Source: Aliiroseovarius sp. F47248L
GTDB lineage: Bacteria; Pseudomonadota; Alphaproteobacteria; Rhodobacterales; Rhodobacteraceae
DNA: 64,000 nt
Direction of reading: 5' to 3'
Assembly (NCBI RefSeq): GCF_023016085.1
Contig: NZ_JALKBF010000001.1
Coordinates: forward strand, 992,001 to 1,056,000
Positions 33,565 to 42,652 of this stretch are shown here, in pieces. How positions within the stretch are numbered: position 1 is the first letter of the stretch; each line of letters starts with the position of its first letter. A program made the translations under genes and the position numbers. The notes beneath the pieces are model-generated. The model searched no databases and was not told the origin of the DNA. It saw only the letters and a list, made by a program, of their open reading frames with translations.

Positions 33565-34770
33565 ATGATCCTGACCAGCATAGCGGGGCAATCGGATTTG
33601 CCGCGCTATTTCAGCAATGTATTCAACATTGCCTGCCGAATGAATCGCGGGCGACTGGATTTTGTCATGCCCGACAGACGGAGGTTTCGGGCCGACGGCG
33701 CTCATCCCGGCTTCGTCGCTGAACTTCACGTGCATGATCCCGACGTCTTCGCGCGATTGATCCGCGAGGGCGATCTGGGCTTTTGTGATGCCTACATTGA
33801 TGGCGGATGGTCGACACCGGATCTGCAAGCGTTTCTGGACCTGCTGCAAGACGATAATGACATCCTGTATGACGGGTTCCCCGGTCAGATATTCCTGCGC
33901 GCATATGAACGGCTGCGCCATCTAATGAATTCCAACACCAAAAGCCGGGCGAAGAAGAACATCAGCTATCACTACGATTTGGGGAATGATTTCTATGCCT
34001 TATGGCTGGATGATACGATGACCTATTCCTCGGCTTTGTTTCGCAGTGGGCAGGACAGCCTTGAGAAGGCACAGGAACAGAAATACGCCTCAATGATCGA
34101 ACAGATGGGCGTGGGGCCGGGCGATCATGTACTTGAAATCGGCTGCGGTTGGGGCGGATTTGCCGAACATGCGGCGCGTAAAGGTATTCGGGTGACGGGT
34201 TTGACGATCAGCCGGGAACAACACGATTTCGCAGTCGAGCGTATCCGCAAAGCAGGACTGTCTGAACTGGTAACGATCAAGATGCAGGATTATCGAGACG
34301 AGACCGGACTCTACGATGGTGTTGCCTCGATCGAGATGTTTGAGGCGGTGGGCGAGAAATATTGGCCGATCTATTTTGACACCGTGCGCAAATGTCTGAG
34401 GCCCGGCGCGCAGGCCGTTTTGCAAATCATCACGATCACTGAAAAACGCTTTGAGGTCTATCGAAAAGGCGTTGATTTTATACAGAAATATATATTTCCA
34501 GGTGGAATGCTTCCATCCAAGACCGCGCTGCGCGCTGAGGTCGAAAAAGCAGGATTGGCGTTCCGCAACCAGATCGCGTTCGGGGAAAGTTATTCCGCGA
34601 CGCTACGGCGGTGGCACGAGGTATTCAATGCCAGATGGGGACAGGTCGCAGCACTAGGATTTGACGACCGCTTCAAGCGGATGTGGAATTTCTATCTGAC
34701 ATCCTGCGCGGCAGCCTTTCGGTCCGGCAATTGTGATGTGGTTCAGGTCACGTTAAAAAATCCTGCATGA
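33565..34770 (+). CDS. cyclopropane-fatty-acyl-phospholipid synthase family methyltransferase
   Basis: The 401-residue protein has the Cfa pattern: SYHYDLGNDFYALWLDDTMTYS near residue 133, the SAM motif LEIGCGWGGFAEHAA near 190, and IEMFEAVGEKYW near 255. Cfa enzymes add a methylene or methyl group to unsaturated acyl chains in membrane lipids using SAM. Relatives in Rhodobacter make furan or methyl-branched fatty acids, so the exact product is open. The start chosen at 33565 follows a GGGGGG stretch; an in-frame ATG at 33460 would add 35 residues that look unlike the family. The 185 bases before it hold no gene. Confidence 0.87.
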   Translation: MILTSIAGQSDLPRYFSNVFNIACRMNRGRLDFVMPDRRRFRADGAHPGFVAELHVHDPDVFARLIREGDLGFCDAYIDGGWSTPDLQAFLDLLQDDNDILYDGFPGQIFLRAYERLRHLMNSNTKSRAKKNISYHYDLGNDFYALWLDDTMTYSSALFRSGQDSLEKAQEQKYASMIEQMGVGPGDHVLEIGCGWGGFAEHAARKGIRVTGLTISREQHDFAVERIRKAGLSELVTIKMQDYRDETGLYDGVASIEMFEAVGEKYWPIYFDTVRKCLRPGAQAVLQIITITEKRFEVYRKGVDFIQKYIFPGGMLPSKTALRAEVEKAGLAFRNQIAFGESYSATLRRWHEVFNARWGQVAALGFDDRFKRMWNFYLTSCAAAFRSGNCDVVQVTLKNPA

Positions 34771-34894
34771 TGACAGGGCAATACTGCTGCGCTGTTTGCG
34801 CCGCACTGCCGTTTTTCCTGGGTTTCGTGCCATAAAATGGCCATAACCCCCTGTGAAAACGTCGATAAGAACGTCGTTCGAGCAGGAGTATCAT

Positions 34895-35335
34895 ATGCCC
34901 ACAGCTGCAAAACTTGTTGCCGCCGCCATCTTGGCGGTCACAGGCTGGTTCTGTGCCGAACTGATCAAGCCTTTGATGGAAGAGGGCCGTGATCTGACAA
35001 AGCTTGGCCCGGTCTGTGCGCTGGTCGGGCTGTTTGTCGGCTGGAAGTTCCTTGGCCCACGGGCGGATAGCAGCCTTGGCAGCGTCGGAGCTAACGCGTT
35101 CACCACAACACTTGTGCAAATCGGATTGACCCTGTTTATCTTTGCGTTTTCCGTGATGATCCAACAAAGCCTGCGTAAAGCCTATGACGGCCCGATAGAG
35201 GCGTTGCAGGATATTTTCATGATCAGCGTCGACTTTTTTCAGAAATACTTCACCGTCGAGGTTATCATCGCAGCTCTGATCGGTGGCGGACTGGCGTCTT
35301 GGTGTGCGTCCAACGCTGCCCGTAAGTGGGGCTAG
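34895..35335 (+). CDS. trgA: TrgA family membrane protein (tellurite resistance locus)
   Basis: The 146-residue protein has four predicted helices (about residues 5-25, 38-52, 65-90, 118-138) and matches TrgA, which with TrgB was found in the Rhodobacter sphaeroides tellurite resistance locus next to cysK. The same order, trgA-trgB-cysK, is kept here, which supports the call. The biochemical role is unknown. AGGAG precedes the ATG by 6 bases. Confidence 0.85.
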   Translation: MPTAAKLVAAAILAVTGWFCAELIKPLMEEGRDLTKLGPVCALVGLFVGWKFLGPRADSSLGSVGANAFTTTLVQIGLTLFIFAFSVMIQQSLRKAYDGPIEALQDIFMISVDFFQKYFTVEVIIAALIGGGLASWCASNAARKWG

Positions 35336-35339
35336 CTTC

Positions 35340-36470
35340 GTGACGACCATGTTTTTTTATGGCACGTTGTGTCACCTGCCATTGCTTGAACTTGTGTTGG
35401 CAGGAGAGCGTTATCGGACACGCCCAGCCACGCTGTCGGGCCACCGCGTCAGTTGGGTCAAGGATCAGCCCTTTCCCACGATCGAAACGCAAGTGGAGGA
35501 CAGCGCGCAAGGCTTGTTGGTTGAAGGGTTGAACGAAACAGCGCGCGCGCGGCTCGATTTCTATGAGGGCGGGTTTGACTATGCGTTGAAGGGGGTCGAG
35601 GTATATCCCGATGATGGCTCGGACACCGTGACTGCACAGGTCTATTTCCCGACGCCCGGTCTTTGGACACCCGGTGCGCCGTGGTCGTTGGATGATTGGG
35701 TGTCGCAATGGGGTGCGATGACAATGGAAGCCGCGCAAGAAGTTATGTCCTATTTCGGCGAGGTTCCGGCCGAAACCATCGCCCAGCGTTTCCCGATGAT
35801 CCGCACCCGTGCCGCCAGCAGGCTGCGCGCACGGGCCAGTGTGACGCCAACAGCGCTGCGTGCGGATTTTGGGGCAGGGGACATCGACATTCGTGCAAGC
35901 AGCCGCCCTTATGCCCGCTTCTTTACGATGGAAGAGCAAGACTTGTCCTTCCGCCGCTACTCTGGCGAGATGAGTGAAGTCGTGAACCGTGCCGCCTTCA
36001 TCGGCGGCGATGCGGTGATCGTTTTGCCCTATGACCCGGTGCGTGATCGGGTGATGCTGGTTGAACAATTTCGCATGGGTCCACACATGCGCGCAGATCC
36101 CCATCCGTGGACGCTGGAGCCTATCGCAGGTCGAATTGATGCAGGTGAAACACCGGAAGAATGTGCCCGTCGAGAGGCGCATGAAGAGGCCGATCTGACG
36201 CTTGATCGTTTGCTGGCACTGCCGCACCACTATCCCAGCCCCGGCTCTAGCTCCGAGTTCTTCTATACCTACGTGGCGCTTTGCGATCTGCCGGATACAT
36301 CTGCCGGGATCGGCGGTGCTGAGGAAGAGGCCGAAGATATTCGCAGCCATGTTATCCCATTTCAGCGCCTGATGGACCTGTTGAACAGCGGCGAAGCTGC
36401 CTGTGGTCCGTTGGTCCTGTGCGCATTGTGGCTGTCACTAAACCGTGACGCAATTCAGGCGCAAAGCTGA
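35340..36470 (+). CDS. trgB: TrgB: gamma-glutamylcyclotransferase-like plus NUDIX hydrolase fusion
   Basis: The 376-residue protein has two domains. Residues 1-150 form a gamma-glutamylcyclotransferase-like (AIG2) domain beginning FFYGTLCHLPLL. Residues 195-370 form a NUDIX domain with the box GRIDAGETPEECARREAHEEADL near residue 265-287 and the ADP-ribose pyrophosphatase-like VEQFRMGP. The fusion would combine glutathione-related and nucleotide-sugar hydrolysis, fitting stress resistance. The GTG at 35340 lies 4 bases after trgA; an ATG at 35349 is the alternative. Confidence 0.87.
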   Translation: MTTMFFYGTLCHLPLLELVLAGERYRTRPATLSGHRVSWVKDQPFPTIETQVEDSAQGLLVEGLNETARARLDFYEGGFDYALKGVEVYPDDGSDTVTAQVYFPTPGLWTPGAPWSLDDWVSQWGAMTMEAAQEVMSYFGEVPAETIAQRFPMIRTRAASRLRARASVTPTALRADFGAGDIDIRASSRPYARFFTMEEQDLSFRRYSGEMSEVVNRAAFIGGDAVIVLPYDPVRDRVMLVEQFRMGPHMRADPHPWTLEPIAGRIDAGETPEECARREAHEEADLTLDRLLALPHHYPSPGSSSEFFYTYVALCDLPDTSAGIGGAEEEAEDIRSHVIPFQRLMDLLNSGEAACGPLVLCALWLSLNRDAIQAQS

Positions 36471-36542
36471 CCTGTCCCCCCCTTGAACCCCGTTCTGCCA
36501 ACCCCTACAGATTGTAGGGAAACGCGACACATGGGGCAGAAG

Positions 36543-37580
36543 ATGGATATCAAGCAGGATCTGGAAGCGACCGTTGGCAATACGCCTTTGATCCGACTGA
36601 AAAAAGCATCGGAACAGACAGGTTGTGAAATTCTTGGCAAGGCCGAATTTATGAACCCAGGTCAGTCGGTTAAGGACCGGGCGGCGCTGTATATCATCAA
36701 AGACGCTGTGGCGCGCGGTGAACTGAAGCCCGGCGGCACGATCGTGGAGGGCACGGCTGGCAATACGGGCATTGGTCTGGCGCTTGTCGGGGCCTCGATG
36801 GGGTTTAAGACGGTGATCGTGATCCCGGAAACCCAGTCCGAGGAAAAGAAAGATATGCTGCGCCTTGCTGGTGCCGAACTGGTGCAAGTGCCCGCAGCGC
36901 CTTATCGCAACCCCAACAACTTCGTCCATTATTCGCGCCGTTTGGCCGAGAAACTGGCCAAGACTGAACCAAACGGTGTGATCTGGGCCAACCAGTTTGA
37001 TAACGTCGCAAACCGTGCGGCCCATATCGAAACAACCGGTCCAGAAATTTGGGAGCAGACGGGCGGCAAGGTTGATGGGTTCGTCTGTTCGGTCGGGTCG
37101 GGCGGCACGCTTGCTGGTGTCGGCATGGCATTACAGCCCAAGGGCGTGAAAATCGGCATTGCAGACCCAATGGGTGCAGGGCTTTACAGCTACTACACCA
37201 CCGGAGAAATCGCGATGGAGGGCAGCTCGATCGCCGAAGGGATCGGGCAGGTGCGGATCACCAAGAACCTTGAAGGATTCACGCCCGATATGGCGTGGCA
37301 GGTGCCAGATGAAGAGGCCTTGCCAATTGTCTTCGACCTGCTACAGGACGAAGGGCTGTGCCTTGGCGGATCATCCGGCATCAATGTCGCCGGTGCCATC
37401 CGGATGGCCAAAGAAATGGGACCGGGCCATACCATCGTGACGATCCTGTGCGACTATGGCACACGGTATCAATCCAAACTGTTCAACCCTGCCTTCCTAA
37501 GGGAAAAGGAATTGCCAGTGCCGGAATGGCTGGACCGGGGTCCGGTGATGCTGCCTGAGGTGTTTGAGGAGGTCGAATGA
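36543..37580 (+). CDS. cysK: cysteine synthase A (O-acetylserine sulfhydrylase)
   Basis: The 345-residue PLP enzyme makes cysteine from O-acetylserine and sulfide. The PLP lysine is in NPGQSVKDRAALYI near residue 44, the phosphate loop is GTAGNTGIGLALVG near 75, and SGGTLAGVGMAL and GLCLGGSSGINVAGA are the other family blocks. It is longer at the C-terminus than E. coli CysK. Starts at 36531 or 36543 are possible; I chose 36543 because the family begins at this residue. It belongs to the trgAB-cysK locus, where cysteine supply supports tellurite tolerance. Confidence 0.93.
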   Translation: MDIKQDLEATVGNTPLIRLKKASEQTGCEILGKAEFMNPGQSVKDRAALYIIKDAVARGELKPGGTIVEGTAGNTGIGLALVGASMGFKTVIVIPETQSEEKKDMLRLAGAELVQVPAAPYRNPNNFVHYSRRLAEKLAKTEPNGVIWANQFDNVANRAAHIETTGPEIWEQTGGKVDGFVCSVGSGGTLAGVGMALQPKGVKIGIADPMGAGLYSYYTTGEIAMEGSSIAEGIGQVRITKNLEGFTPDMAWQVPDEEALPIVFDLLQDEGLCLGGSSGINVAGAIRMAKEMGPGHTIVTILCDYGTRYQSKLFNPAFLREKELPVPEWLDRGPVMLPEVFEEVE

Positions 37581-40081
37581 CCCGCCTTCTGACGGCCGCT
37601 TTTGCGGCTCTTCTGTTGCTTTTCGCCGCGTTTGGTGCGTTTGCTCAGGATACTGCTGAGCCAGGCGCGGAGCGCGTTCCGGCCTATGTGGTCAAGGAAG
37701 ATGGTTCCCCGGATTTTGCGGCGTGGGACCGTGTTGCGGATCGCGCCGAGCAAGCAATCGAGCAAAACCGTGCCTCCGATAAGGTGTTGGATGATCTGCG
37801 TCTCGAATTGACTGATTGGCGCAACCTGTTCAGTGAGGCGCAGAAAGACAATTCACTCCGTATCGACACGCTGAAAACGCAGTTGTCGACCCTTGGGCCG
37901 GAACCGGAAACCGCTGGTTCAGAACCAGCCGTTCTTACCCAGCGCCGAAGCGAGTTGACGACGAAGCTGAACGCGGCGCGGTTGCCGGTGCAAGAGGCCG
38001 AAGAGGCCTATTCCCGCGCGGATGTGCTGATCGGTGAAATCGATTCGTTAATGCGGTCGCGACAGACCGATCAAATGCTGGCCCTGGGACCAAGCCCGAT
38101 CAATCTGGCGCTTTGGCCGCAGGCGTTTACCGACCTCAAGACAACGCTGGACCTTGCGGTCTCCGAGGTGCGGGAAAATTGGGGTAGTGACGCGCAAAGA
38201 CAAGATCTGCGCGCAGATTTGCCGCTGACCTTACTGTTTCTGGTTGTTGCGATCCTGCTGCTGACACGCAGTCGGGTTTGGATCATGCAGCTTGGCAACA
38301 AGGTCCGTGAACGGCGGCACGGTTCGGCGCGTGGCGTGATAGGTTTCATCGTTTCCATCGGTCAGGTGCTTGCTCCGATGATTGGGATCTTTGTGCTGAT
38401 GGTGGCACTGAACCTTGCGGGCGTTCTTGGCTTACGAGGGCAGGTGATCGCAGACCTGCTGCCTTGGTTTGGGTTCAGCCTGTTTATCAGTCTGTGGATC
38501 GGGACGCGCTTGTTCGCAACGGAAAACATCAGCGCGCCGTTGATCGATCTGCCACGAGCAGCCTTGCGCACCGAAGCACGTGTGAACGTTGCACTGCTGG
38601 GAATGTTATTGGGCCTTTGGCCCATTCTGACCAGCCTGTCCGAGCAGGAAGGCTATTCAAGTGGCACCTTCAATGTGCTGTCTTTCCCGGCAATTGTCGC
38701 AACTGGATATCTTTTAATGCGGATTGGCCGGACGCTACGGCGCTATGTCCAGAGTCAGTCAAACACCGATACGAAGACATTCCGGGAACGTGCCGTGTTG
38801 TTGATGGGGCAAGCCTGTGCGGCTGTTGGTGTCGCAGCGCCTGTACTGGCCGCAATAGGATATTCAACACTGGCCTCGTCGATCCTGTTCCCCATGGTGT
38901 TGACCATGGGTATGATCGCGATACTGGCCCTGCTGCATGTCTTCTTGATCAGTGTTTATGGGGTCGTGCGTAAGATCGATGAAAACGAAGCAGATCAGGC
39001 GCTGTTGCCTGTCCTGATGACGTCGGTTCTAGTGCTTTTGTCGTTGCCGATCATGGCCCTGATCTGGGGCGTGCGCCCCACCGAATTGTCCGAGCTTTGG
39101 ACCACATTCCAGCAAGGGTTCCAGCTGGGCGAAGCGCGGATAACGCCGCGCACGTTCATTGTTTTTGCGATGATTTTCGGCGTCGGTTATGTCGCCACGC
39201 GAGCCACTCAGTCGGCGCTGCGAAGTTCGATCCTGCCGAAAACCAAGCTGGACAAGGGTGGACAGAATGCCATCGCTGTTGGTGTAGGGTATCTGGGCAT
39301 CTTCCTTGCTGCCGTCATCGCCATTACGACGGCTGGCATTGACCTGAGTTCGATCGCGATCATTGCCGGTGCCCTGTCGGTGGGCATCGGTTTTGGTCTT
39401 CAAACCATCGTGTCCAATTTTGTCTCGGGTATCATTCTTCTGATCGAACGCCCGATCTCGGAAGGAGATTGGATCGAAGTTGGCGGTCAAATGGGTTATG
39501 TGCGCGATATATCCGTGCGTGCCACTCGGATCGAAACGTTTGATCGCACCGATGTGATCCTGCCCAACAGTGATCTGGTGTCCGGCGTGGTGACGAATTA
39601 CACCCGCGGGAATTCGATCGGCCGTGTGATCATCGCGGTCGGTGTCGCCTACGGATCGGACACAAGGCGGATTGAGGCCATTCTGCGCGAAATCGCCGAG
39701 AACCACCCTATGGTCACGGTTGATCCGGCCCCGTCGGTGGTTTTTCAGGGGTTTGGTGCGGACAGTCTGGATTTCGAAATCCGGGCAATCCTGAGCGATG
39801 TAAACTACATGATGTCGGTGAAAAGTGAGATCAATCATGAAATCGCCCGACGCTTCGTAGAAGAAGGCATCGAGATCCCGTTTGCTCAGCGCGACATCTG
39901 GTTGCGTAATCCCGAAGCCCTAGTCGGTCGATCCGCGGCGCCCCCCAAAGCTGAAGCGACCGAAGCGACAGGCGCGTCAGAAACGCCTCTTGCTGCTTCA
40001 TTGCCCAAAGATGTGCTGACCGCCGAGGATATGGCGAACAGCCAAAGCAAGGATGATGATGCGGGAGAGGGTGATGACTGA
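37577..40081 (+). CDS. large MscS-family mechanosensitive channel with DUF3772 domain
   Basis: The 834-residue protein has a signal peptide (residues 1-23), a periplasmic helical DUF3772 region with coiled-coil character (about 50-200), about eleven membrane helices, and a C-terminal MscS domain. The pore-lining helix is in SSIAIIAGALSVGIGFGLQTI near residue 595, and the beta domain has ERPISEGDWIEVGGQMG near 632. The C-terminal tail is rich in A, E and D. Such channels release solutes on hypo-osmotic shock, which fits a marine cell that stores DMSP or betaine. It overlaps cysK by 4 bases and the alanyl editing gene by 8. Confidence 0.9.
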   Translation: MTRLLTAAFAALLLLFAAFGAFAQDTAEPGAERVPAYVVKEDGSPDFAAWDRVADRAEQAIEQNRASDKVLDDLRLELTDWRNLFSEAQKDNSLRIDTLKTQLSTLGPEPETAGSEPAVLTQRRSELTTKLNAARLPVQEAEEAYSRADVLIGEIDSLMRSRQTDQMLALGPSPINLALWPQAFTDLKTTLDLAVSEVRENWGSDAQRQDLRADLPLTLLFLVVAILLLTRSRVWIMQLGNKVRERRHGSARGVIGFIVSIGQVLAPMIGIFVLMVALNLAGVLGLRGQVIADLLPWFGFSLFISLWIGTRLFATENISAPLIDLPRAALRTEARVNVALLGMLLGLWPILTSLSEQEGYSSGTFNVLSFPAIVATGYLLMRIGRTLRRYVQSQSNTDTKTFRERAVLLMGQACAAVGVAAPVLAAIGYSTLASSILFPMVLTMGMIAILALLHVFLISVYGVVRKIDENEADQALLPVLMTSVLVLLSLPIMALIWGVRPTELSELWTTFQQGFQLGEARITPRTFIVFAMIFGVGYVATRATQSALRSSILPKTKLDKGGQNAIAVGVGYLGIFLAAVIAITTAGIDLSSIAIIAGALSVGIGFGLQTIVSNFVSGIILLIERPISEGDWIEVGGQMGYVRDISVRATRIETFDRTDVILPNSDLVSGVVTNYTRGNSIGRVIIAVGVAYGSDTRRIEAILREIAENHPMVTVDPAPSVVFQGFGADSLDFEIRAILSDVNYMMSVKSEINHEIARRFVEEGIEIPFAQRDIWLRNPEALVGRSAAPPKAEATEATGASETPLAASLPKDVLTAEDMANSQSKDDDAGEGDD

Positions 40082-40790
40082 CGGGTTGTTTCGGCAAGAC
40101 GCCTATCTGCAACAGGCGACCGGACAGGTTCTGTCACATGCCGAACGCGGGGTGGTTCTTGACCAGTCTTTGTTCTATCCAAACGGGGGTGGCCAACCGG
40201 GGGACCGCGGCACCCTGAATTGGGATGGCGGTTCAATGATCGTGGTCAATACACTGAAGGAGGACGGGGACGACATCGCCCTTGTGCCTGACGAAGGGGC
40301 CACACTTCCGCCCATAGGCTCGCAAGTCACACAATCGCTTGATTGGGATCAGCGGTTGCGACATATGCGGATGCACACGGCGCTGCATCTTCTGTCAGTG
40401 GTCATTCCCTTGCCCGTCACAGGCGGCCAGATCGGAGCGCAGAAATCGCGCCTTGATTTCGCGATGGAGGAGCCGCCCGAGGATAAACAAGCGTTGGAAG
40501 ATGCGCTGAACGCGCTGATTGCCCGCGACTTGGAAGTTTCAGAGCGTTGGATCACTGACGCCGAGCTCGATGCAAATCCCGGGCTGGTGAAAACCATGTC
40601 CGTTCAACCACCGAAAGGGGCAGGGCGCGTGCGTCTTATGCGGATTGGTATCGGGGATGAACAGGTTGATCTACAGCCTTGCGGTGGCACCCATGTTCGC
40701 CGCACCTCGGAAATTGGACCGGTCCGCTTTGGTAAGGTCGAAAAGAAAAGTCGCCTGAATCGTCGGTTCAGCATACATCTGGCGGACTGA
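40074..40790 (+). CDS. AlaX-type alanyl-tRNA editing protein
   Basis: The 238-residue stand-alone editing domain removes serine or glycine wrongly loaded on tRNA-Ala. The zinc site is seen as HTALHLL (HxxxH, near residue 103) and CGGTHV (C-x3-H, near residue 203). FYPNGGGQPGDRG near 38 is the typical start of the AlaX fold. It overlaps the end of the channel gene by 8 bases; GGGAGAGGG within that gene serves as ribosome binding site. A short terminator follows. Confidence 0.9.
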   Translation: MTDGLFRQDAYLQQATGQVLSHAERGVVLDQSLFYPNGGGQPGDRGTLNWDGGSMIVVNTLKEDGDDIALVPDEGATLPPIGSQVTQSLDWDQRLRHMRMHTALHLLSVVIPLPVTGGQIGAQKSRLDFAMEEPPEDKQALEDALNALIARDLEVSERWITDAELDANPGLVKTMSVQPPKGAGRVRLMRIGIGDEQVDLQPCGGTHVRRTSEIGPVRFGKVEKKSRLNRRFSIHLAD

Positions 40791-40882
40791 TCAAGGCGTC
40801 GATACAGAGGCGTATGACCGGGAAAACAAAGGGCACAACCGGCTGCGCCACAATCCTTCTGGAAAAACACAATGACGGCTTG

Positions 40883-40899
40883 AACCCGCTTGGGTTTTT
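40883..40899 (+). terminator. short terminator-like hairpin before tRNA-Ser
   Basis: AACCC and GGGTT pair around GCTT and are followed by TTT. It lies about 95 bases after the editing protein gene and 18 bases before tRNA-Ser. The stem is only 5 bp. Confidence 0.45.
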
Positions 40900-40916
40900 G
40901 CTGTAGCAACGCCCTC

Positions 40917-41006
40917 GGAGCGGTGGCCGAGTGGTCGAAGGCGCACGCCTGGAAAGTGTGTAGGCGGGGAACCGTCTCGAGGGTTCGAATCCCTTCCGCT
41001 CCGCCA
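40917..41006 (+). tRNA. tRNA-Ser (anticodon GGA)
   Basis: The acceptor arms GGAGCGG/CCGCTCC pair perfectly, G73 is the serine discriminator, and CCA is encoded. The anticodon loop reads CTGGAAA with GGA. A long variable arm (GTGTAGGCGGGGAACCGTCTC region) is typical of class II tRNA-Ser. The 3' end is the likely integration point of the island that follows. Confidence 0.97.
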
Positions 41007-41013
41007 CTTACCC
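40995..41013 (+). repeat. attachment-site-like repeat, left copy, at the tRNA-Ser 3' end
   Basis: TCCGCTCCGCCACTTACCC covers the last 12 bases of tRNA-Ser including CCA plus 7 bases beyond. A copy with one mismatch lies at 54559-54577. The perfect core is 14 bp (TCCGCCACTTACCC). A tRNA 3' end with a distant partial copy is the classic footprint of tyrosine-recombinase integration. Confidence 0.75.
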
Positions 41014-41189
41014 CAGCCTCTTTCAGTAATCGGCCTATTTCGCTGTTTTCTGCCGGTTTTACGGGGGCTTGGACCGTGGCATTTCCCAGAGAGACGGCCG
41101 TTTTGACGTTGTTTAGGGCGATTTCTCAGAGTCGGCATTGTCAGATAAAACCAACTTGGGACGGTTATATGGTTTCGTAGCCTGCAGCT

Positions 41190-41832
41190 ACGACAAAACG
41201 TTCGCCTTTTTGCTATTTCAAAACCAGCCCGGAAATCATCCGCTTAGCGGTGATGCTCTATGACAGGTTTCCTCCTTCGCTTAGAAATGTAGAAGACCTG
41301 CTGCATGAACGATGCATTGATGTCAGCCATGAAACCGTCCGTTTCTGGTGGAATAGATTTGGTACATTGTTTGTGTCTGAAATTCGCCGAAAGTGGATCA
41401 ACGGGATGCGGTGTTACTCGAATTGGCGATGGCATCTTGATGAGGTTTTCGTGAAGATGAACGGAGCGCAGTCCTTCCTTTGGCGGGCTGTAGACCACGA
41501 AGGCGAAGTGTTGGAAAGCTATGTCACGAAGCGCCGTGATCGCACTGCGGCCATTAAAAGCGATGAAACAATATGGCCAGCCTGAGCTCGTGGTCACTGA
41601 TAGATTGAGCTCATTTGGTGTCGCAATGAAGGTCGTCGGCAATGCCACCAGGCAGAAAACGGGGCGCTGGAAGATCAATCGCGCTGAGAATTCGCACTTA
41701 CCGTTTCGACGAAGGGAACGTTCGATGTACCGATTGCGTCGGATGCGAAGTCTGCAGAAGTTTGTCTCCGTTCACGCATTCATTTTCAACTACTTCAATC
41801 AGGACCGCAGCCTCTCAAAACGTGACCAATAA
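41190..41832 (+). pseudogene. IS6-family transposase, frameshifted
   Basis: Two frames together give an IS6-type DDE transposase. The first frame (41190-41585) has YFKTSPEIIRLAVMLYDRF, VEDLLHERCIDVSHETVRFW and the first catalytic aspartate in WHLDEVF. The second frame (to 41832) has QPELVVTDRLSSFG with the second aspartate and INRAENSHLPFRRRERSM with the glutamate, then FVSVHAFIFNYFNQDRSL. The switch occurs near 41555-41570, where a few residues present in relatives are missing, so a small deletion broke the frame. No ATG is found at the expected start; the codon at 41190 is ACG. I could not identify intact terminal inverted repeats. Confidence 0.85.
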
Positions 41833-41981
41833 AAGTTGAACTGAACCGCAGCGCTCAACGTGTGGTGCGGTCTTGGCGCGGAATAAAGAACAGCTTCGCT
41901 GGCCTGGTAGTAACGAGTTCCAATTGGTCTCAAACCACAGAATGCTGTGTTGCAAAAAGTGCAAACTCAAGCTGAAAAGGA

Positions 41982-42604
41982 TCAGTCGATCAACGGTGTT
42001 GGTTTCGCAAGCGTGATCAGATCAGCCGGATCGCTAATGGTAACGGTCGCCCCGTCGGTTTCGACTCCATAAGGCCGCAACGTTTTGAAGGCCCGCGACA
42101 GATTTTCTGCCGTCATGCCAAGACTAGACGCAAGCCGACGCTTTTCTATTGGCAGAGTGAACTCCACAGCGTTACCCGCCCGCTGTCGTTGGCGTAGAAG
42201 ATAGTTTGCAAGCCGCTCAATCGCGCTCCGCAATTTGAGATTCTTGCTGCTTTTGACGACAGCCTGGTAGCTTTGTGCAAGGTCTTCGACGACGGCGTGT
42301 GCAAAGGCTATGTCTTCATTAAAAACCGCGCGCACATCCGATGACGGTAACATGACGACCGGGTTTTTTCCAGTGTGCGGGCAGACATAAGGCAAGGAGC
42401 ATCGCGGATCGTGGCTGCAAGGATGAAGGTCGAGACAGGGCGCAAGATGGCCATGGTGCTCTCACGCTCGTTCCAATGTGCAAACAGTTCGACGCTGCCT
42501 TCTGAAAGATGGTTGATTTCTGTTCCGCAAACGATGTCGGCTTGGAACTCGTCGCAGATTAAGCGTGATCGCATGCTGCACTGCAGAAGGCAGCAGATTT
42601 GCAT
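41982..42604 (-). pseudogene. Crp/Fnr-family regulator split by a frameshift
   Basis: The N-terminal part (42604 down to about 42370) reads as a cyclic-nucleotide-binding-like domain: CSMRSRLICDEFQADIV, then LAATIRDAPCLMSARTLEK. The C-terminal part continues in another frame as NPVVMLPSSDVRAVFNEDIAFAHAVVEDL and a Crp-type winged helix, RRLASSLGMTAENLSRAFKTL. The frames meet at a run of six A on the coding strand (about 42366-42371), so a one-base slip explains the break. Restored, it would be about 205 residues. It diverges from the PlsC-like gene. Whether this is a true mutation or a sequencing error in the A run cannot be told here. Confidence 0.75.
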
Positions 42605-42652
42605 GTTACTGAAAGCTGGCGGAGACTATGCAAGTCAACAGCGTTCGGTCAG

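Noticed and set aside
40791..41138. 115-codon minus-strand frame across tRNA-Ser
   Set aside because: It contains the well-known artefact peptide GRDSNPRDGSPP, which arises from reading tRNA-Ser antisense.
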